Assembly (NCBI GenBank): GCA_046269235.1
Contig: JBJZOS010000002.1
Coordinates: 372,001-436,000, forward strand
DNA from: Soonwooa sp032078105
GTDB lineage: Bacteria > Bacteroidota > Bacteroidia > Flavobacteriales > Weeksellaceae
Length of the DNA stretch: 64,000 nucleotides
Direction of reading: 5' to 3'
In this document: one piece after another, positions 7,823 through 16,399 of the stretch
Numbering within the stretch: position 1 is the stretch's first letter
Layout of the letters: each line of letters begins with the position of its first letter
Notes under the pieces: generated by a model
The model's database searches: none
Told to the model about the DNA's origin: nothing
The model's input: the letters and a program-made list of their open reading frames with translations, nothing else
Position numbers and translations under genes: made by a program

Positions 7823-9478
7823 TTACGATACGCCCATCAATTCTTTCGCTTGCGATATAGCAGCTTGCGTTACGGTGCTACCCGAAAGAAGTTGTGCAAT
7901 CTCTTGTAGGCGATCATCTTCGCTTAATGGGATAATGTTCGAGCGCGTCAATCCGTCCACATCCATTTTAGTTACTTTGTAGTGGTCGTCGGCTTTTGCA
8001 GCAACCTGTGCGAGATGGGTAATGACAATGAGTTGCATATTTTTTCCCATATCGTGCATTACTTTTCCGATTTCTTCGGCAACGCGACCAGAAACGCCGG
8101 TGTCGATTTCGTCCAAAATCAACGTTGGAAGATTGCTATGTTCTGCCAAGATTTTCTTTATCGATAACATAACGCGAGACCGCTCTCCACCAGAAATAGC
8201 GCTTTGGATTGGCTTCATAGGAAAGCCTGAATTCGCCTGAAACATAATTTGGATATGCTCTTTGCCAAAAGCGTTATATTGTTCCGAGATCGAGCGTTCC
8301 AATGCAATTTTCGCTTTTTCTAAACCTAACTGTTTCAGTAGACGTTCAATTTTTTGGATAAGAGTTGTTGTGCCTTTATCACGAAGCTTAGAAAGTTCTT
8401 TTGCTTCTTTTTCTAGATCTTTTTCGAGCTGAATAATTTGACCTTCGATGTTTGCAATGTCTTCTTCCAAATGTGAGAAGCCAGATTGTTCTTTATCGAG
8501 TTGATTTCTAATTTCGACAAGCGATTCTACATCTGTAACCTGATGTTTTAGAAACAAAGAATTTAGCATATTCATTTGTTGCAGCATTTCTGCAAGCGTG
8601 GCAGGATCGATATCAACTTTGTCGAGCTGGTTTTCTATATCGCTGAGAATATCTTTTATTTCAAAATAAGCTTCGTCAAAACGTCTTTGGATGTCTTCAA
8701 AATTTGGTGACAAGTCCGAAATCTTTTGCAGTTTTTGTTTAGTATCCAAAAAACTTTGTAACACGCCAATCTCATCTTGATGAAATTTTTGGACAATTTG
8801 ACCAAGATTTTCAGAAATAAATTCTGCATTTTCGCGCGTACTCAATTCATTCTGAAGTTGTTTGAAATCAATATCATCGAGATTAATTTCATTTAATTCA
8901 TTTAACAAAAAGCTTTTGTAATCGGACTCTTTATGAGCATCCGCAAATTTTTGTTTTAACTTTTGAAGTTGACGTTTAAGACTTTGGTAGGTGCTAAACT
9001 TGTTTTGATAAGACGCTAAAACCTTTTGATTTTCCGAAACAGAATCCAATATCTGAAACTGATAAGTTTCCGAAAATAATTGTGAAGTCTCAAACTGCGA
9101 ATGGATGTCGATTAGCTTGGCAGATAAGTCTTTAAGAATGTCCAAAGTCACCGGAACATCGTTGACAAAAGCCCGCGATTTCCCACTAGAAAGAATTTCG
9201 CGGCGGATAATCGAATCGGTATCAAAATCCAAATCTCGTTCGTCAAAAAAGTTTTTAAAATCTTCACTAATCGTGAAATGCGCTTCGACAAGGCATTTTT
9301 TGTCGGCGTTGCTTATCGATTTTAGGTCGGCGCGTTCGCCCATGATAAGACGCAGAGCACCAAGTATAATAGATTTTCCTGCGCCTGTCTCACCTGTGAT
9401 GACTTCCATACCTTTGTGAAGTTGGATGTCTAGGTGGTCAATCAGCGCAAAATTCTGAATAACAATTCTTGAAAGCAT
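7823..9478 (-). CDS. recN: DNA repair protein RecN
   Basis: RecN is an SMC-like ATPase acting early in double-strand-break repair. The 551-residue protein has Walker A GETGAGKS (29-36), a long central coiled coil (roughly 155-370, many heptads of Leu/Ile/Lys/Glu), the ABC signature SGGERSRVML (around 428-437) and Walker B LILDEIDTGVSG. These are head, coiled coil and head in the correct order. It is last in a leftward series coaBC-DUF4835-recN, starting 24 bp after DUF4835, and converges on the bacilliredoxin gene with repeat copy A between them. The call is secure. Confidence 0.97.
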   Translation of the reverse strand: MLSRIVIQNFALIDHLDIQLHKGMEVITGETGAGKSIILGALRLIMGERADLKSISNADKKCLVEAHFTISEDFKNFFDERDLDFDTDSIIRREILSSGKSRAFVNDVPVTLDILKDLSAKLIDIHSQFETSQLFSETYQFQILDSVSENQKVLASYQNKFSTYQSLKRQLQKLKQKFADAHKESDYKSFLLNELNEINLDDIDFKQLQNELSTRENAEFISENLGQIVQKFHQDEIGVLQSFLDTKQKLQKISDLSPNFEDIQRRFDEAYFEIKDILSDIENQLDKVDIDPATLAEMLQQMNMLNSLFLKHQVTDVESLVEIRNQLDKEQSGFSHLEEDIANIEGQIIQLEKDLEKEAKELSKLRDKGTTTLIQKIERLLKQLGLEKAKIALERSISEQYNAFGKEHIQIMFQANSGFPMKPIQSAISGGERSRVMLSIKKILAEHSNLPTLILDEIDTGVSGRVAEEIGKVMHDMGKNMQLIVITHLAQVAAKADDHYKVTKMDVDGLTRSNIIPLSEDDRLQEIAQLLSGSTVTQAAISQAKELMGVS

Positions 9479-9502
9479 AAGATAGTTTTGCTCTGTGGAG
9501 GC

Positions 9503-10405
9503 TTATTTCCACTTATTCCATTTTGTGTCAATCTCCTTAGGGGCGAACATTGACATCAATTGTTTAAGATCATTCATATTAACAGAACCATTGTTGTTGC
9601 TGTCAAAGATGCTGAAAATTTCGTTTTTCTTTGTGTCGATAAACACGTTGAAAGCAGGATTCATTTGGAAGTCATTTTCGTAGACTTTTAATTGCATCAA
9701 AGTATCTGCGATATTCTTCTTAGCTGAGTTTTGATCCGTTTTCGCCATGTTATCTAGACCGATGCGGTGGTAGTTGTAAAAAACAGTTCTTAACGTGCTA
9801 TTAGACTCTTTCTGGATTGCATCAATAACAGAACCACGAGATTTAAGCCCTTCCACTTGAGACCAGCCTGCATAGTTGTTGTTCATAGAGTTTTGCGAAA
9901 TTTTCAAAGCTTTATCAAACCACGGTTGCCCGCCTTTTAACTTAAAACTATCACCATCATAACCCAAAATCATATAGACATAAAAGCTAACAACATCGAT
10001 TAAGTTTTTTCCTGAAAATTGTCTTTCATTAAAAACTAGGTTCTCATTTTCGCTATATTCAAAACCGAAGTTGTTATCGTTGAAGTTGATAAGTGGTGAC
10101 TCGTACTGTGAGTTAAAAACAGGTCTATTGGCTTGTACAACGATACTTGCTTTGTAAGTGTTCCCCGATTTTTCGGAAATAACGATCGCAAAATTTGATT
10201 TTACTTTTTCAAAATTTTGAAGTCTTTTGCCTGTCCAAGACGTGTTGTTGATGAAATCTCTTAAGGATTTTTCTAAAGTCTTATAGGTCTGTACGTTACT
10301 ACCGCCTAATTGCTGATAGTTGATTTGGACGGTTGCTAAAAGTTCTTGTGATTGTGCAAATCCTGTTAAAACCAATAAAATAAATATGCTGAATAACTTT
10401 TTCAT
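9503..10405 (-). CDS. DUF4835 family exported protein (PorD-like, T9SS-associated by annotation)
   Basis: A roughly 300-residue exported protein beginning with signal peptide MKKLFSIFILLVLTGFAQSQ. The rest is a soluble beta/alpha protein with the family hallmarks LLATVQINYQQLGGSN near the start and VSFYVYMILGYD in the middle. An upstream in-frame ATG at 10436-10438 would add 11 residues before the signal peptide, so I chose 10405. From memory, this is DUF4835, a Bacteroidota-only family that some databases label type IX secretion protein PorD; the molecular role is not established here. Its place between coaBC and recN is conserved in the phylum. Confidence 0.85.
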   Translation of the reverse strand: MKKLFSIFILLVLTGFAQSQELLATVQINYQQLGGSNVQTYKTLEKSLRDFINNTSWTGKRLQNFEKVKSNFAIVISEKSGNTYKASIVVQANRPVFNSQYESPLINFNDNNFGFEYSENENLVFNERQFSGKNLIDVVSFYVYMILGYDGDSFKLKGGQPWFDKALKISQNSMNNNYAGWSQVEGLKSRGSVIDAIQKESNSTLRTVFYNYHRIGLDNMAKTDQNSAKKNIADTLMQLKVYENDFQMNPAFNVFIDTKKNEIFSIFDSNNNGSVNMNDLKQLMSMFAPKEIDTKWNKWK

Positions 10406-10489
10406 TCTAAAATTAAACTTTGAAACGTAAAAATACACTTTTCGATTGAATAAAAAACGTGAAAAATACGGCTTTCTTATATAATCTGA

Positions 10490-11692
10490 CTATAGCTTCA
10501 TTTTTTCTTTAACCAAATTAAGAATATCGATGGCGACTTCTTCTTTTGACTTCAAATCAAAAACTCTTTTTTCGTCTTTTGTAAAGATTTTTATCTTGTT
10601 AGTATCATTTTGGAAACCTGCACCTTTATCTCGTAAAGAATTAAGGACAATCATATCGAGGTTTTTCTTTTCTAATTTTCCTTTAGCATTTTCTTCTTCA
10701 TTTTGAGTTTCAAGCGCGAAGCCAACCAAAAATTGATGGTGCTTTTCTTTTCCCATTTGGAGAAGAATATCTTTATTTTTCACCAATTCTATGCTGAATT
10801 CAGAATCGTTTTTCTTGATTTTTTCTGAAGCAACAATTTTCGGCGCATAATCGGCAACAGCTGCACTCGCAATTGCAATGTCAACACTTTGATAATATTT
10901 GAAGACTTCATCAAACATTTGAGAGGCGGAGGTGACGCGATGAATTTCGATGTTAGGATTTTCGGGGTTTAAATGCGATGGTCCCGAAATCAGAATAACT
11001 TTCGCGCCTTGCGAAGCCGCTTCCTCAGCTAATGCAAATCCCATCTTGCCTGAAGAATGATTTCCGATAAAGCGTACTGGGTCGATGTTTTCGTAAGTTG
11101 GGCCTGCAGTTATCAAAATAGTTTTACCTTTAAAAGCTTGTTCTCCTTGATCTGAGAAATGGCGTTTAATATATTTTAAAATCGTTTCATTTTCTGCTAA
11201 ACGTCCTTGTCCAACCAATCCGCTTGCTAGTTCGCCATATTCTGCTGGTATAATTGTATGTCCAAATTCTTGTAATGTTACTAAGTTTTTAACAGTTGAA
11301 GGATGTTGGTACATATCCAAATCCATTGCTGGCGCAATTATTACAGGACATTTTGCAGACATATAAGTTGCCAAGAGCAGATTGTCACAAAGTCCAGTAG
11401 TCATCTTTGCCATTGTATTTGCTGTACAAGGTGCAATCAACATAAGGTCTGCCCAAAGTGCCATTTCTACATGGTTGTTCCAAGATTGGTCTTGGTTGTA
11501 AAACTCGATATATGCTGGTTTTTTAGAAAGTGTCGAAAGTGTTAGCGGACTTACAAAGTCTGCAGCAGATTTTGTCAAAATAAGTTGGACTTCGGCGCCA
11601 GATTTTATAAGGTCTCGTACGAGATAATTTATTTTGTATGCGGCAATACCACCTGTTATTCCTATTAAAATTTTCTTTCCAGAAAGTATCAT
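10490..11692 (-). CDS. coaBC: Bifunctional CoaBC (PPC decarboxylase / phosphopantothenate-cysteine ligase)
   Basis: CoaBC makes 4'-phosphopantetheine for coenzyme A. The N-terminal half is the flavin-dependent decarboxylase CoaC: GITGGIAAYK near residue 11, the active-site His in NNHVEMALWADL, and APCTANTMAKM, the counterpart of the PASANT motif. The C-terminal half is the CTP-dependent ligase CoaB: AGPTYENIDPVRFIGNHSSGKMG has been split here as AGPTYENIDPVRF and GNHSSGKMG, and VKNKDIL carries the CTP-contacting Lys. The 400-residue length is standard. It lies between rpoZ and DUF4835; coaX, an earlier CoA step, is also in this window at 26.3 kb. Confidence 0.97.
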   Translation of the reverse strand: MILSGKKILIGITGGIAAYKINYLVRDLIKSGAEVQLILTKSAADFVSPLTLSTLSKKPAYIEFYNQDQSWNNHVEMALWADLMLIAPCTANTMAKMTTGLCDNLLLATYMSAKCPVIIAPAMDLDMYQHPSTVKNLVTLQEFGHTIIPAEYGELASGLVGQGRLAENETILKYIKRHFSDQGEQAFKGKTILITAGPTYENIDPVRFIGNHSSGKMGFALAEEAASQGAKVILISGPSHLNPENPNIEIHRVTSASQMFDEVFKYYQSVDIAIASAAVADYAPKIVASEKIKKNDSEFSIELVKNKDILLQMGKEKHHQFLVGFALETQNEEENAKGKLEKKNLDMIVLNSLRDKGAGFQNDTNKIKIFTKDEKRVFDLKSKEEVAIDILNLVKEKMKL

Positions 11693-11737
11693 AACTTGGA
11701 TTTTTATCTGAACAAAAGTATCAAATTTAAAACAAAA

Positions 11738-11768
11738 AAACCACAGAATAGTCTGTGGTTTGTCTATT
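11738..11768 (-). terminator. Rho-independent terminator after rpoZ
   Basis: Read on the minus strand, AAACCACAGA / TCTGTGGTTT forms a 10-bp stem with a 4-nt loop followed by seven T. It stands between rpoZ (stop at 11784) and coaBC (start at 11692), so coaBC may need its own promoter or read-through. Confidence 0.8.
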
Positions 11769-11783
11769 GGAAGTTGTAATCTT

Positions 11784-12107
11784 CTAGTTTTTTTCTCCAG
11801 TTTCTCTGAAGTAGATTTCGTCGTCTAACCATTCTTGGATAGCGATAGATGTCGGTTTTGGAAGTTTTTCGTAATGTTTAGAGATTTCGATTTGTTCTCT
11901 GTTTTCAAAAACTTCTTCCAAAGTAGAGTTATGCACAGCAAATTCATCCAACTTATTATGTAACTCGGTACGAATCTCGGCATTAATTTGCTCCGCTCTT
12001 TTACCCATAATTACGATAGCTTCGTAGATGCTTCCTACTTTGTTCTCGATTTTGTTTCTGTCGTAGGTAATGGTATTAACCTCTGCTTTAGTATCTTTTA
12101 CACTCAT
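11784..12107 (-). CDS. rpoZ: RNA polymerase omega subunit (Bacteroidota type)
   Basis: A 107-residue protein. Its middle (NKIENKVGSIYEAIVIMGKRAEQIN) matches the Rpb6/omega fold in the diverged form seen in Bacteroidota. Omega helps assemble and stabilise the beta' subunit of RNA polymerase. It lies 34 bp after bamD on the same strand, the usual neighbour in this phylum. Confidence comes from both the GKRAEQIN helix and gene order; pairwise similarity to E. coli RpoZ is expected to be low. Confidence 0.88.
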   Translation of the reverse strand: MSVKDTKAEVNTITYDRNKIENKVGSIYEAIVIMGKRAEQINAEIRTELHNKLDEFAVHNSTLEEVFENREQIEISKHYEKLPKPTSIAIQEWLDDEIYFRETGEKN

Positions 12108-12141
12108 TGTGCGAAATTTTTTAGAATTGCAAATATACGAA

Positions 12142-13131
12142 TTATCTTCTTATTCTGAAAGTCGAGTTAGGATCACTAACTGTAGCACTATCTTTCTTAG
12201 TTTTTTCGATGTTATTTTCGACAGCATCTTGATGACTTTCTTCTTTCTTAAGTTCAGTTTTTGCAGCATTTTTAGCTTCCTCAGCTTTTTGTTTTGCTGT
12301 TAATTCTGCTTGTCTTTTCTCTGCTTCAGCAAGGATTTTTTCAAATCTTACTTTTTCGGCTTCCAATTTTGGACGAAAAGCTAAAGCTGTTTTTGTATAA
12401 TCTGTGTTTGGAAGTTCTTTCTCAATTGTTCTGGTATAGGCAATGGCGTTGTCAAGACGATCTTTCTTTTTTTCAGGCATCGAGAACATGGCTAACTCAT
12501 ATTTAGATTTCATTTTAAAATCTAAAATTTTCGGCTTTAGTTTTGTCGCGGGGAAGTCTTCTAAGACATTGTCAAATGCAACATCAGCCGAAAGATATTC
12601 CCCCATTTTGTAATACTGACGAGCGTTCTCATAAGCTTTGAACTCTAGCTTATAACCTAACTCATCCAACATACTTTGGATATTTTTTGATCTTTCGGAA
12701 TCTGGATAGTTGTTTAAGAAGTCTTGAAGCTCTGTAATGGCAGATTGTGTATTAGTCTGGTCAAGATTATAATCGTTAGAGCCTTGATAATAACAGATTG
12801 CCGACATATAAGAAGCCTCCTCACGACGTGGGTCTTGAGGGAAACTTACTGCAAAGTTTTTGAACTGATGTCCAGCAAGCTTGTAGTTTTTATCGTAATA
12901 GTTGGCGTAAGCCGTGTTGTAACCTACATTTTGGAATTCGTCGGTCCCTGCAACAAGATTAGAAACTCTCTCATACAAAGCGATTGCATCGCTCCATTTT
13001 TTGTTAGCAAATTTTTCGTTTGCAGTTTTTAAGATGAAATCTTTGTCAGCACTTTTCAATGCGCGATCCATTTCACGATTACATGATATAATAAGGCTTG
13101 ATGCCAGAGCAACAATAATTAATTTCTTCAT
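12142..13131 (-). CDS. bamD: Outer membrane assembly lipoprotein BamD
   Basis: BamD is the essential TPR lipoprotein of the BAM complex that inserts beta-barrels into the outer membrane. The 329-residue protein starts with a lipoprotein signal whose Cys is residue 17 (SLIISC). TPR-like helical repeats follow, including WSDAIALYERVSNLVAG, FQNVGYNTAYANYYDKNY and a FPQDPRREEASYMSAICYY helix pair (residues about 90-115). The C-terminal 60 residues are a Lys/Glu/Ala helix and a polar tail. A -7 box lies at 13173-13180. rpoZ and coaBC follow on the same strand. Confidence 0.93.
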   Translation of the reverse strand: MKKLIIVALASSLIISCNREMDRALKSADKDFILKTANEKFANKKWSDAIALYERVSNLVAGTDEFQNVGYNTAYANYYDKNYKLAGHQFKNFAVSFPQDPRREEASYMSAICYYQGSNDYNLDQTNTQSAITELQDFLNNYPDSERSKNIQSMLDELGYKLEFKAYENARQYYKMGEYLSADVAFDNVLEDFPATKLKPKILDFKMKSKYELAMFSMPEKKKDRLDNAIAYTRTIEKELPNTDYTKTALAFRPKLEAEKVRFEKILAEAEKRQAELTAKQKAEEAKNAAKTELKKEESHQDAVENNIEKTKKDSATVSDPNSTFRIRR

Positions 13132-13172
13132 AAGGATGTAGTAAAGTTGACAAGGTCCAACGTTACGATTTG

Positions 13173-13180
13173 CAAAAATA
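13173..13180 (-). promoter_or_regulatory. Bacteroidota -7 box (TATTTTTG) for bamD-rpoZ
   Basis: On the minus strand TATTTTTG matches TAnnTTTG exactly, 41 bp before the bamD ATG. No other promoter candidate is visible between bamD and the TetR gene. Confidence 0.5.
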
Positions 13181-13261
13181 AAACTTTTTTGATAATAGGA
13201 TTTATTATTATGATAATATTAACGTTTATAAAAGCTAAAAAGTGTTTTTAACTTACAAAAC

Positions 13262-13897
13262 TTACACATATAGCTCAAAGCCTAACAATGCAAAAGTTGT
13301 TTGTAGAAGATTTGATTTTACTTTTTTCTCCGCTTCCGAAAGATAATTGGCTTCGGTTGCACTTGGAAGATATAGCTCGTAAAAATTTTTATTTCTAATA
13401 ACAAATAAAGTAGAACCGATGATGTTGGTCAGGATGTCTTCGGATTTTGGGGCATTCGTGAAAACCCCGCTAATAATACCTTTTTTGATGATTTCTTCCA
13501 ATCGAGTGACGCAGATTTTATAAAAGTCTAGTAGATCGTCTTTAATAAAATCATTAACACGAATCTCCTGTGTTACAAAACCATGAAAGTAGTTGTAATT
13601 GAAAAGAAGTCCAACAATGTAGTTGATAATTTCCTTCATTTGCATTTCGGCCTTTCCTTCTTTAATAGTCTCAGCAAACTCCGAAAAACTTTCTTTAGAC
13701 CGTTGTACACGATATTGATACAAGAAAGTCATCATTTTCTCTTTAGACCCAAAATAATAAGAAATCATAGCGACATTAATGCCGGCTTTGCTACAAATAT
13801 CTCTTACAGAAGTCGCGTCAAAACCTTTGGTAGCAATAAGTTCTTCTGCAACATCTAAGATTTTTTTCTGCTTATCGCTAAATTTTTTCTTGACCAT
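13262..13897 (-). CDS. TetR/AcrR family transcriptional regulator
   Basis: A 211-residue DNA-binding protein. The N-terminal helix-turn-helix is clear: ATKGFDATSVRDICSKAGI then ISYYFGSKEKM (about residues 23-55), as in TetR repressors. The remaining helices form the ligand/dimer domain, which shows no recognisable ligand signature. It is divergent from tatD with about 70 bp between starts, so it may control itself or tatD, but no palindromic operator stands out. The ligand and regulon are unknown. Confidence 0.9.
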   Translation of the reverse strand: MVKKKFSDKQKKILDVAEELIATKGFDATSVRDICSKAGINVAMISYYFGSKEKMMTFLYQYRVQRSKESFSEFAETIKEGKAEMQMKEIINYIVGLLFNYNYFHGFVTQEIRVNDFIKDDLLDFYKICVTRLEEIIKKGIISGVFTNAPKSEDILTNIIGSTLFVIRNKNFYELYLPSATEANYLSEAEKKVKSNLLQTTFALLGFELYV

Positions 13898-13958
13898 ATT
13901 AAGTGTAAATTTAAGTAAATTTTTTAATTGTAAGAAGTTGATTTCAATTTCATTAAAT

Positions 13959-13966
13959 TATCTTTG
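13959..13966 (+). promoter_or_regulatory. Bacteroidota promoter (TTG-18 bp-TATCTTTG) abutting the tatD start
   Basis: TATCTTTG fits TAnnTTTG, and a TTG at 13938-13940 lies 18 bp upstream, close to the expected -33 spacing. The box ends only 3 bp before the tatD ATG at 13970, so transcription would begin at or within a few bases of the start codon, implying a leaderless mRNA. Confidence 0.55.
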
Positions 13967-13969
13967 AAA

Positions 13970-14596
13970 ATGGAATTTTTTAACTTTCATCACCATCATT
14001 TTAGACAATTTGGGATTTATAATCTTGATTTGTTTTCTGGCGATAATCCTGAAATTTTTTCCGTTGGCTTACATCCAAAAGATATTACTAAAGATTTTGA
14101 AAATGCTTTGGATTGGGCTAAAAATCGTGCGCAAGAACCGAATTGCCTTGCAATAGGAGAGTGTGGTCTCGATGCTTTGGTAGAAGTGGATTCTGGTTTG
14201 CAAGAAGAGATTTTTATGCAGCAAATTTTATTGGCAAATAAATTACAAAAACCAGTCATTATCCATTGTGTGAGACGACATCAAGACTTGTTGAAGTTTC
14301 AAAAAATAGCAAAAGTTCCGATGATTGTACATGGTTTTAATAAAAAAGAAAGTATCGCAACAAATTTATTAAATGCGGGTTTTTATTTAAGTTTTGGAAA
14401 ATCTTTGTTGGAAAACCTATCTTTGCAATCTGTTTTTAAAGAATGTCCCAACCATCGTTTTTTTCTAGAAACTGATGCGGCGGAAATCAACATTTCAGAA
14501 ATTTATGATAAATCGTCAAGTATTAAAGCAATGTCAACTTCCGAAATGCAACAACTTATTAAGCAGAATTTGAATTTAATTTTAAACAATGAGTGA
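13970..14596 (+). CDS. TatD family metal-dependent hydrolase (short form)
   Basis: TatD-family enzymes are metal-dependent phosphoesterases/DNases of the amidohydrolase fold. Expected ligands are visible: an N-terminal His cluster HHHH replacing the usual HxH (residues 7-10), IGECGLDAL with the bridging Glu, PVIIHCVRRHQDLL with the third His, VHGFN, and FLETDAAE with the metal Asp. At 208 residues it is shorter than the roughly 260 of E. coli TatD. I used the ATG at 13970; a TTG two codons earlier overlaps the promoter box. Its stop overlaps the tcdA start by 8 bp, indicating translational coupling. Confidence 0.88.
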   Translation: MEFFNFHHHHFRQFGIYNLDLFSGDNPEIFSVGLHPKDITKDFENALDWAKNRAQEPNCLAIGECGLDALVEVDSGLQEEIFMQQILLANKLQKPVIIHCVRRHQDLLKFQKIAKVPMIVHGFNKKESIATNLLNAGFYLSFGKSLLENLSLQSVFKECPNHRFFLETDAAEINISEIYDKSSSIKAMSTSEMQQLIKQNLNLILNNE

Positions 14597-15314
14597 AATG
14601 TGGTTAGAGCGCACGGAGCTTTTATTAAAAGAAGAAGGTCTTAAAGTTCTTAATGATGCTAAAGTATTGGTGGTTGGTCTAGGTGGCGTTGGCTCTTTTG
14701 CTGCTGAATTTCTAGCTCGTGCAGGTGTCGGACACTTATACATTGCAGATGGTGACACCGTTGATATTACTAATATTAATCGTCAATTACCAGCATTAAC
14801 CTCGACGGTTGGCCAACATAAAGTGGATGTTGTTGCAGATCGATTGTTGGATATTAATCCGAAATTGGATTTAATAAGGATCAACGAATTTCTTAGTCCA
14901 GAACGTATGGAAGAATTGGTTGTGTCGGAGCAATTTAATTATGTTTTGGATTGTATCGATTCTTTAACGCCAAAATTAAGTTTGATAAAAACCTGTCGTC
15001 GTAATAAGATAAAGTTAGTTTCTGCGATGGGCGCTGGTGGAAAAACTGATCCGAGTAAAGTGATGGTTCGTGATATTAGCAAAACGAACAATTGTCTACT
15101 TGCGAAACAAGTTAGAAAACGTTTGAAAAAAGAAGGCGTAACTAAAGGTTTTAGATGTGTTTTTTCAACTGAAATTCAGGATGAAAATAGTTTGAAATTA
15201 ACCGATGGTAGCAATTTTAAAAAATCATTTTATGGCACAATTAGCTTTATTCCTGCATTGTTTGGACTTTATGCTGCTGCCGAAGTGATCAATAGTTTAA
15301 CAGGACGAAAATAA
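14589..15314 (+). CDS. tcdA: tRNA threonylcarbamoyladenosine dehydratase TcdA
   Basis: TcdA is an E1-like enzyme that uses ATP to cyclise t6A at position 37 of ANN-decoding tRNAs. The 241-residue protein begins with the adenylation-domain Rossmann motif VVGLGGVGSFAAEFLARAG (about 28-46), then DGDTVDITNINRQ, the acidic/Arg region typical of ThiF/MoeB/HesA relatives. The segment VSAMGAGGKTDPSKV is characteristic of TcdA rather than ThiF. No CxxC zinc pairs are visible, also as in TcdA. It overlaps tatD upstream and lies 3 bp before rnpA. Confidence 0.93.
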   Translation: MSEMWLERTELLLKEEGLKVLNDAKVLVVGLGGVGSFAAEFLARAGVGHLYIADGDTVDITNINRQLPALTSTVGQHKVDVVADRLLDINPKLDLIRINEFLSPERMEELVVSEQFNYVLDCIDSLTPKLSLIKTCRRNKIKLVSAMGAGGKTDPSKVMVRDISKTNNCLLAKQVRKRLKKEGVTKGFRCVFSTEIQDENSLKLTDGSNFKKSFYGTISFIPALFGLYAAAEVINSLTGRK

Positions 15315-15317
15315 TAT

Positions 15318-15683
15318 ATGACAGACTTTCGATATCCAAAATCTGAAAAATTAAAAAAGAAATCTGATATTGATTTACTTTTCAAAAAAGGAAAGTGGAT
15401 GTCGTATGGCAATGTTCGATTAATTGTTTTAAAAAACCTTCCTGATCAAAAGAACAATCGTGTTGGCGTTTCGGTATCGAAAAAGTTTTTTAAAAAGGCG
15501 GTCGATCGTAACCGTATCAAACGATTGTTGAAAGAGTATTATCGATTGAACAAATCTGATGTTACAGAACAATTTGGAAGTTCGGCTTCCGTTATGTTGT
15601 TTTGGGTTTCGAAACAACTTCCTGAGAATCTACAAACCGTAGAGCAAGAGTTCAAATATCTTTTTGCTAGTAGAAAGCACTAG
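15318..15683 (+). CDS. rnpA: Ribonuclease P protein component
   Basis: RnpA is the small basic protein subunit of RNase P, which trims 5' leaders of pre-tRNAs. The 121-residue protein is Lys/Arg-rich and has the family signature as FKKAVDRNRIKRLLKEYYR (around residues 56-74), the RNR loop that contacts the RNA. The preceding NRVGVSVSKKF strand also fits. It is coupled to tcdA (3 bp gap) rather than to rpmH, an arrangement found in Bacteroidota. The RNase P RNA gene is not in this window. Confidence 0.96.
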   Translation: MTDFRYPKSEKLKKKSDIDLLFKKGKWMSYGNVRLIVLKNLPDQKNNRVGVSVSKKFFKKAVDRNRIKRLLKEYYRLNKSDVTEQFGSSASVMLFWVSKQLPENLQTVEQEFKYLFASRKH

Positions 15684-15732
15684 ATCAAGTCTTTGCATAG
15701 TTTTTGATGCACGATGAAGTAAATAAAAAACT

Positions 15733-16341
15733 ATGTCCGAATTTCTTCCTTATGTCATCAGCATTTTTGTCGGTATTGGTTTGGCTGCTGCAACAGGTTT
15801 CCGTGTATTTTTACCAATGTTCGCAGTAAGTCTTGCCTCGTATTTTCATTGGATTCCCGCTAACGAAAGTTTTCAATGGTTGGCGTCTTTGCCCGCACTT
15901 ATAACAACTGGTGTTGCCACGGTTATGGAAATTTTAGCCTATTACATTCCGTACATTGATAATATTTTGGATAGTATTTCGATTCCGTTAGCGACTATTG
16001 CAGGCTCGGTACTTTTTGCGAGTCAATATATGGGGCTTGATGGTGTGTCGGAGTGGGCATTGGCATTAATAGCTGGTGGCGGAACTGCAGCAACGATTGC
16101 TTCTGGTTTTGCTGGTACGCGTGTCGCATCGACCGCTACAACAGGCGGCATAGGAAATCACGTTGTCGCTACAACCGAAACTGCTGGAGCCAGTGTGATG
16201 TCTATTTTTGCTTTAGCATTGCCCGTTTTAGCGTTCATATTTGCCATTGGTTTAGTCATTTTAGTAATAGTGTTTGGTCGCAAAATTTGGAATAAATTTC
16301 GAAAGAAAGGTCCCAAAATAGAAGATGCAGATTATGTATAA
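15733..16341 (+). CDS. DUF4126 family membrane protein
   Basis: A 202-residue integral membrane protein with four to five hydrophobic segments (roughly 5-35, 47-68, 83-100, 108-130 and 158-182). Small residues dominate and two stretches are Gly/Ala/Thr-rich (GLAAATGFRVFLPMF and ATIASGFAGTRVASTATTGG). This pattern matches what I remember as DUF4126; no function is known to me. It ends with a short basic cytoplasmic tail (KIWNKFRKKGPK). It starts 49 bp after rnpA and is followed by a terminator. Confidence 0.8.
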   Translation: MSEFLPYVISIFVGIGLAAATGFRVFLPMFAVSLASYFHWIPANESFQWLASLPALITTGVATVMEILAYYIPYIDNILDSISIPLATIAGSVLFASQYMGLDGVSEWALALIAGGGTAATIASGFAGTRVASTATTGGIGNHVVATTETAGASVMSIFALALPVLAFIFAIGLVILVIVFGRKIWNKFRKKGPKIEDADYV

Positions 16342-16344
16342 ATA

Positions 16345-16376
16345 AAAAAGCCTCGTATAATTCGAGGCTTTTCTAT
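16345..16376 (+). terminator. Bidirectional hairpin terminator
   Basis: AAAAGCCTCG and CGAGGCTTTT form a 10-bp stem with A-rich 5' and T-rich 3' flanks. It can end the rightward DUF4126 transcript and the leftward DUF5689 transcript, which converge here. Confidence 0.85.
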
Positions 16377-16399
16377 ATTAAGTAATCTAAATTTGTTGA

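Noticed and set aside
7639..7860. Open frame on the plus strand across repeat copy A
   Set aside because: It lies within a GC-rich repeat and overlaps the recN 3' end. The translation is Arg/Ser-rich with no domain and no start signal.
13262..13970. TetR operator controlling tatD
   Set aside because: No clear inverted repeat is visible in the short divergent gap; AT-rich runs alone are not evidence.
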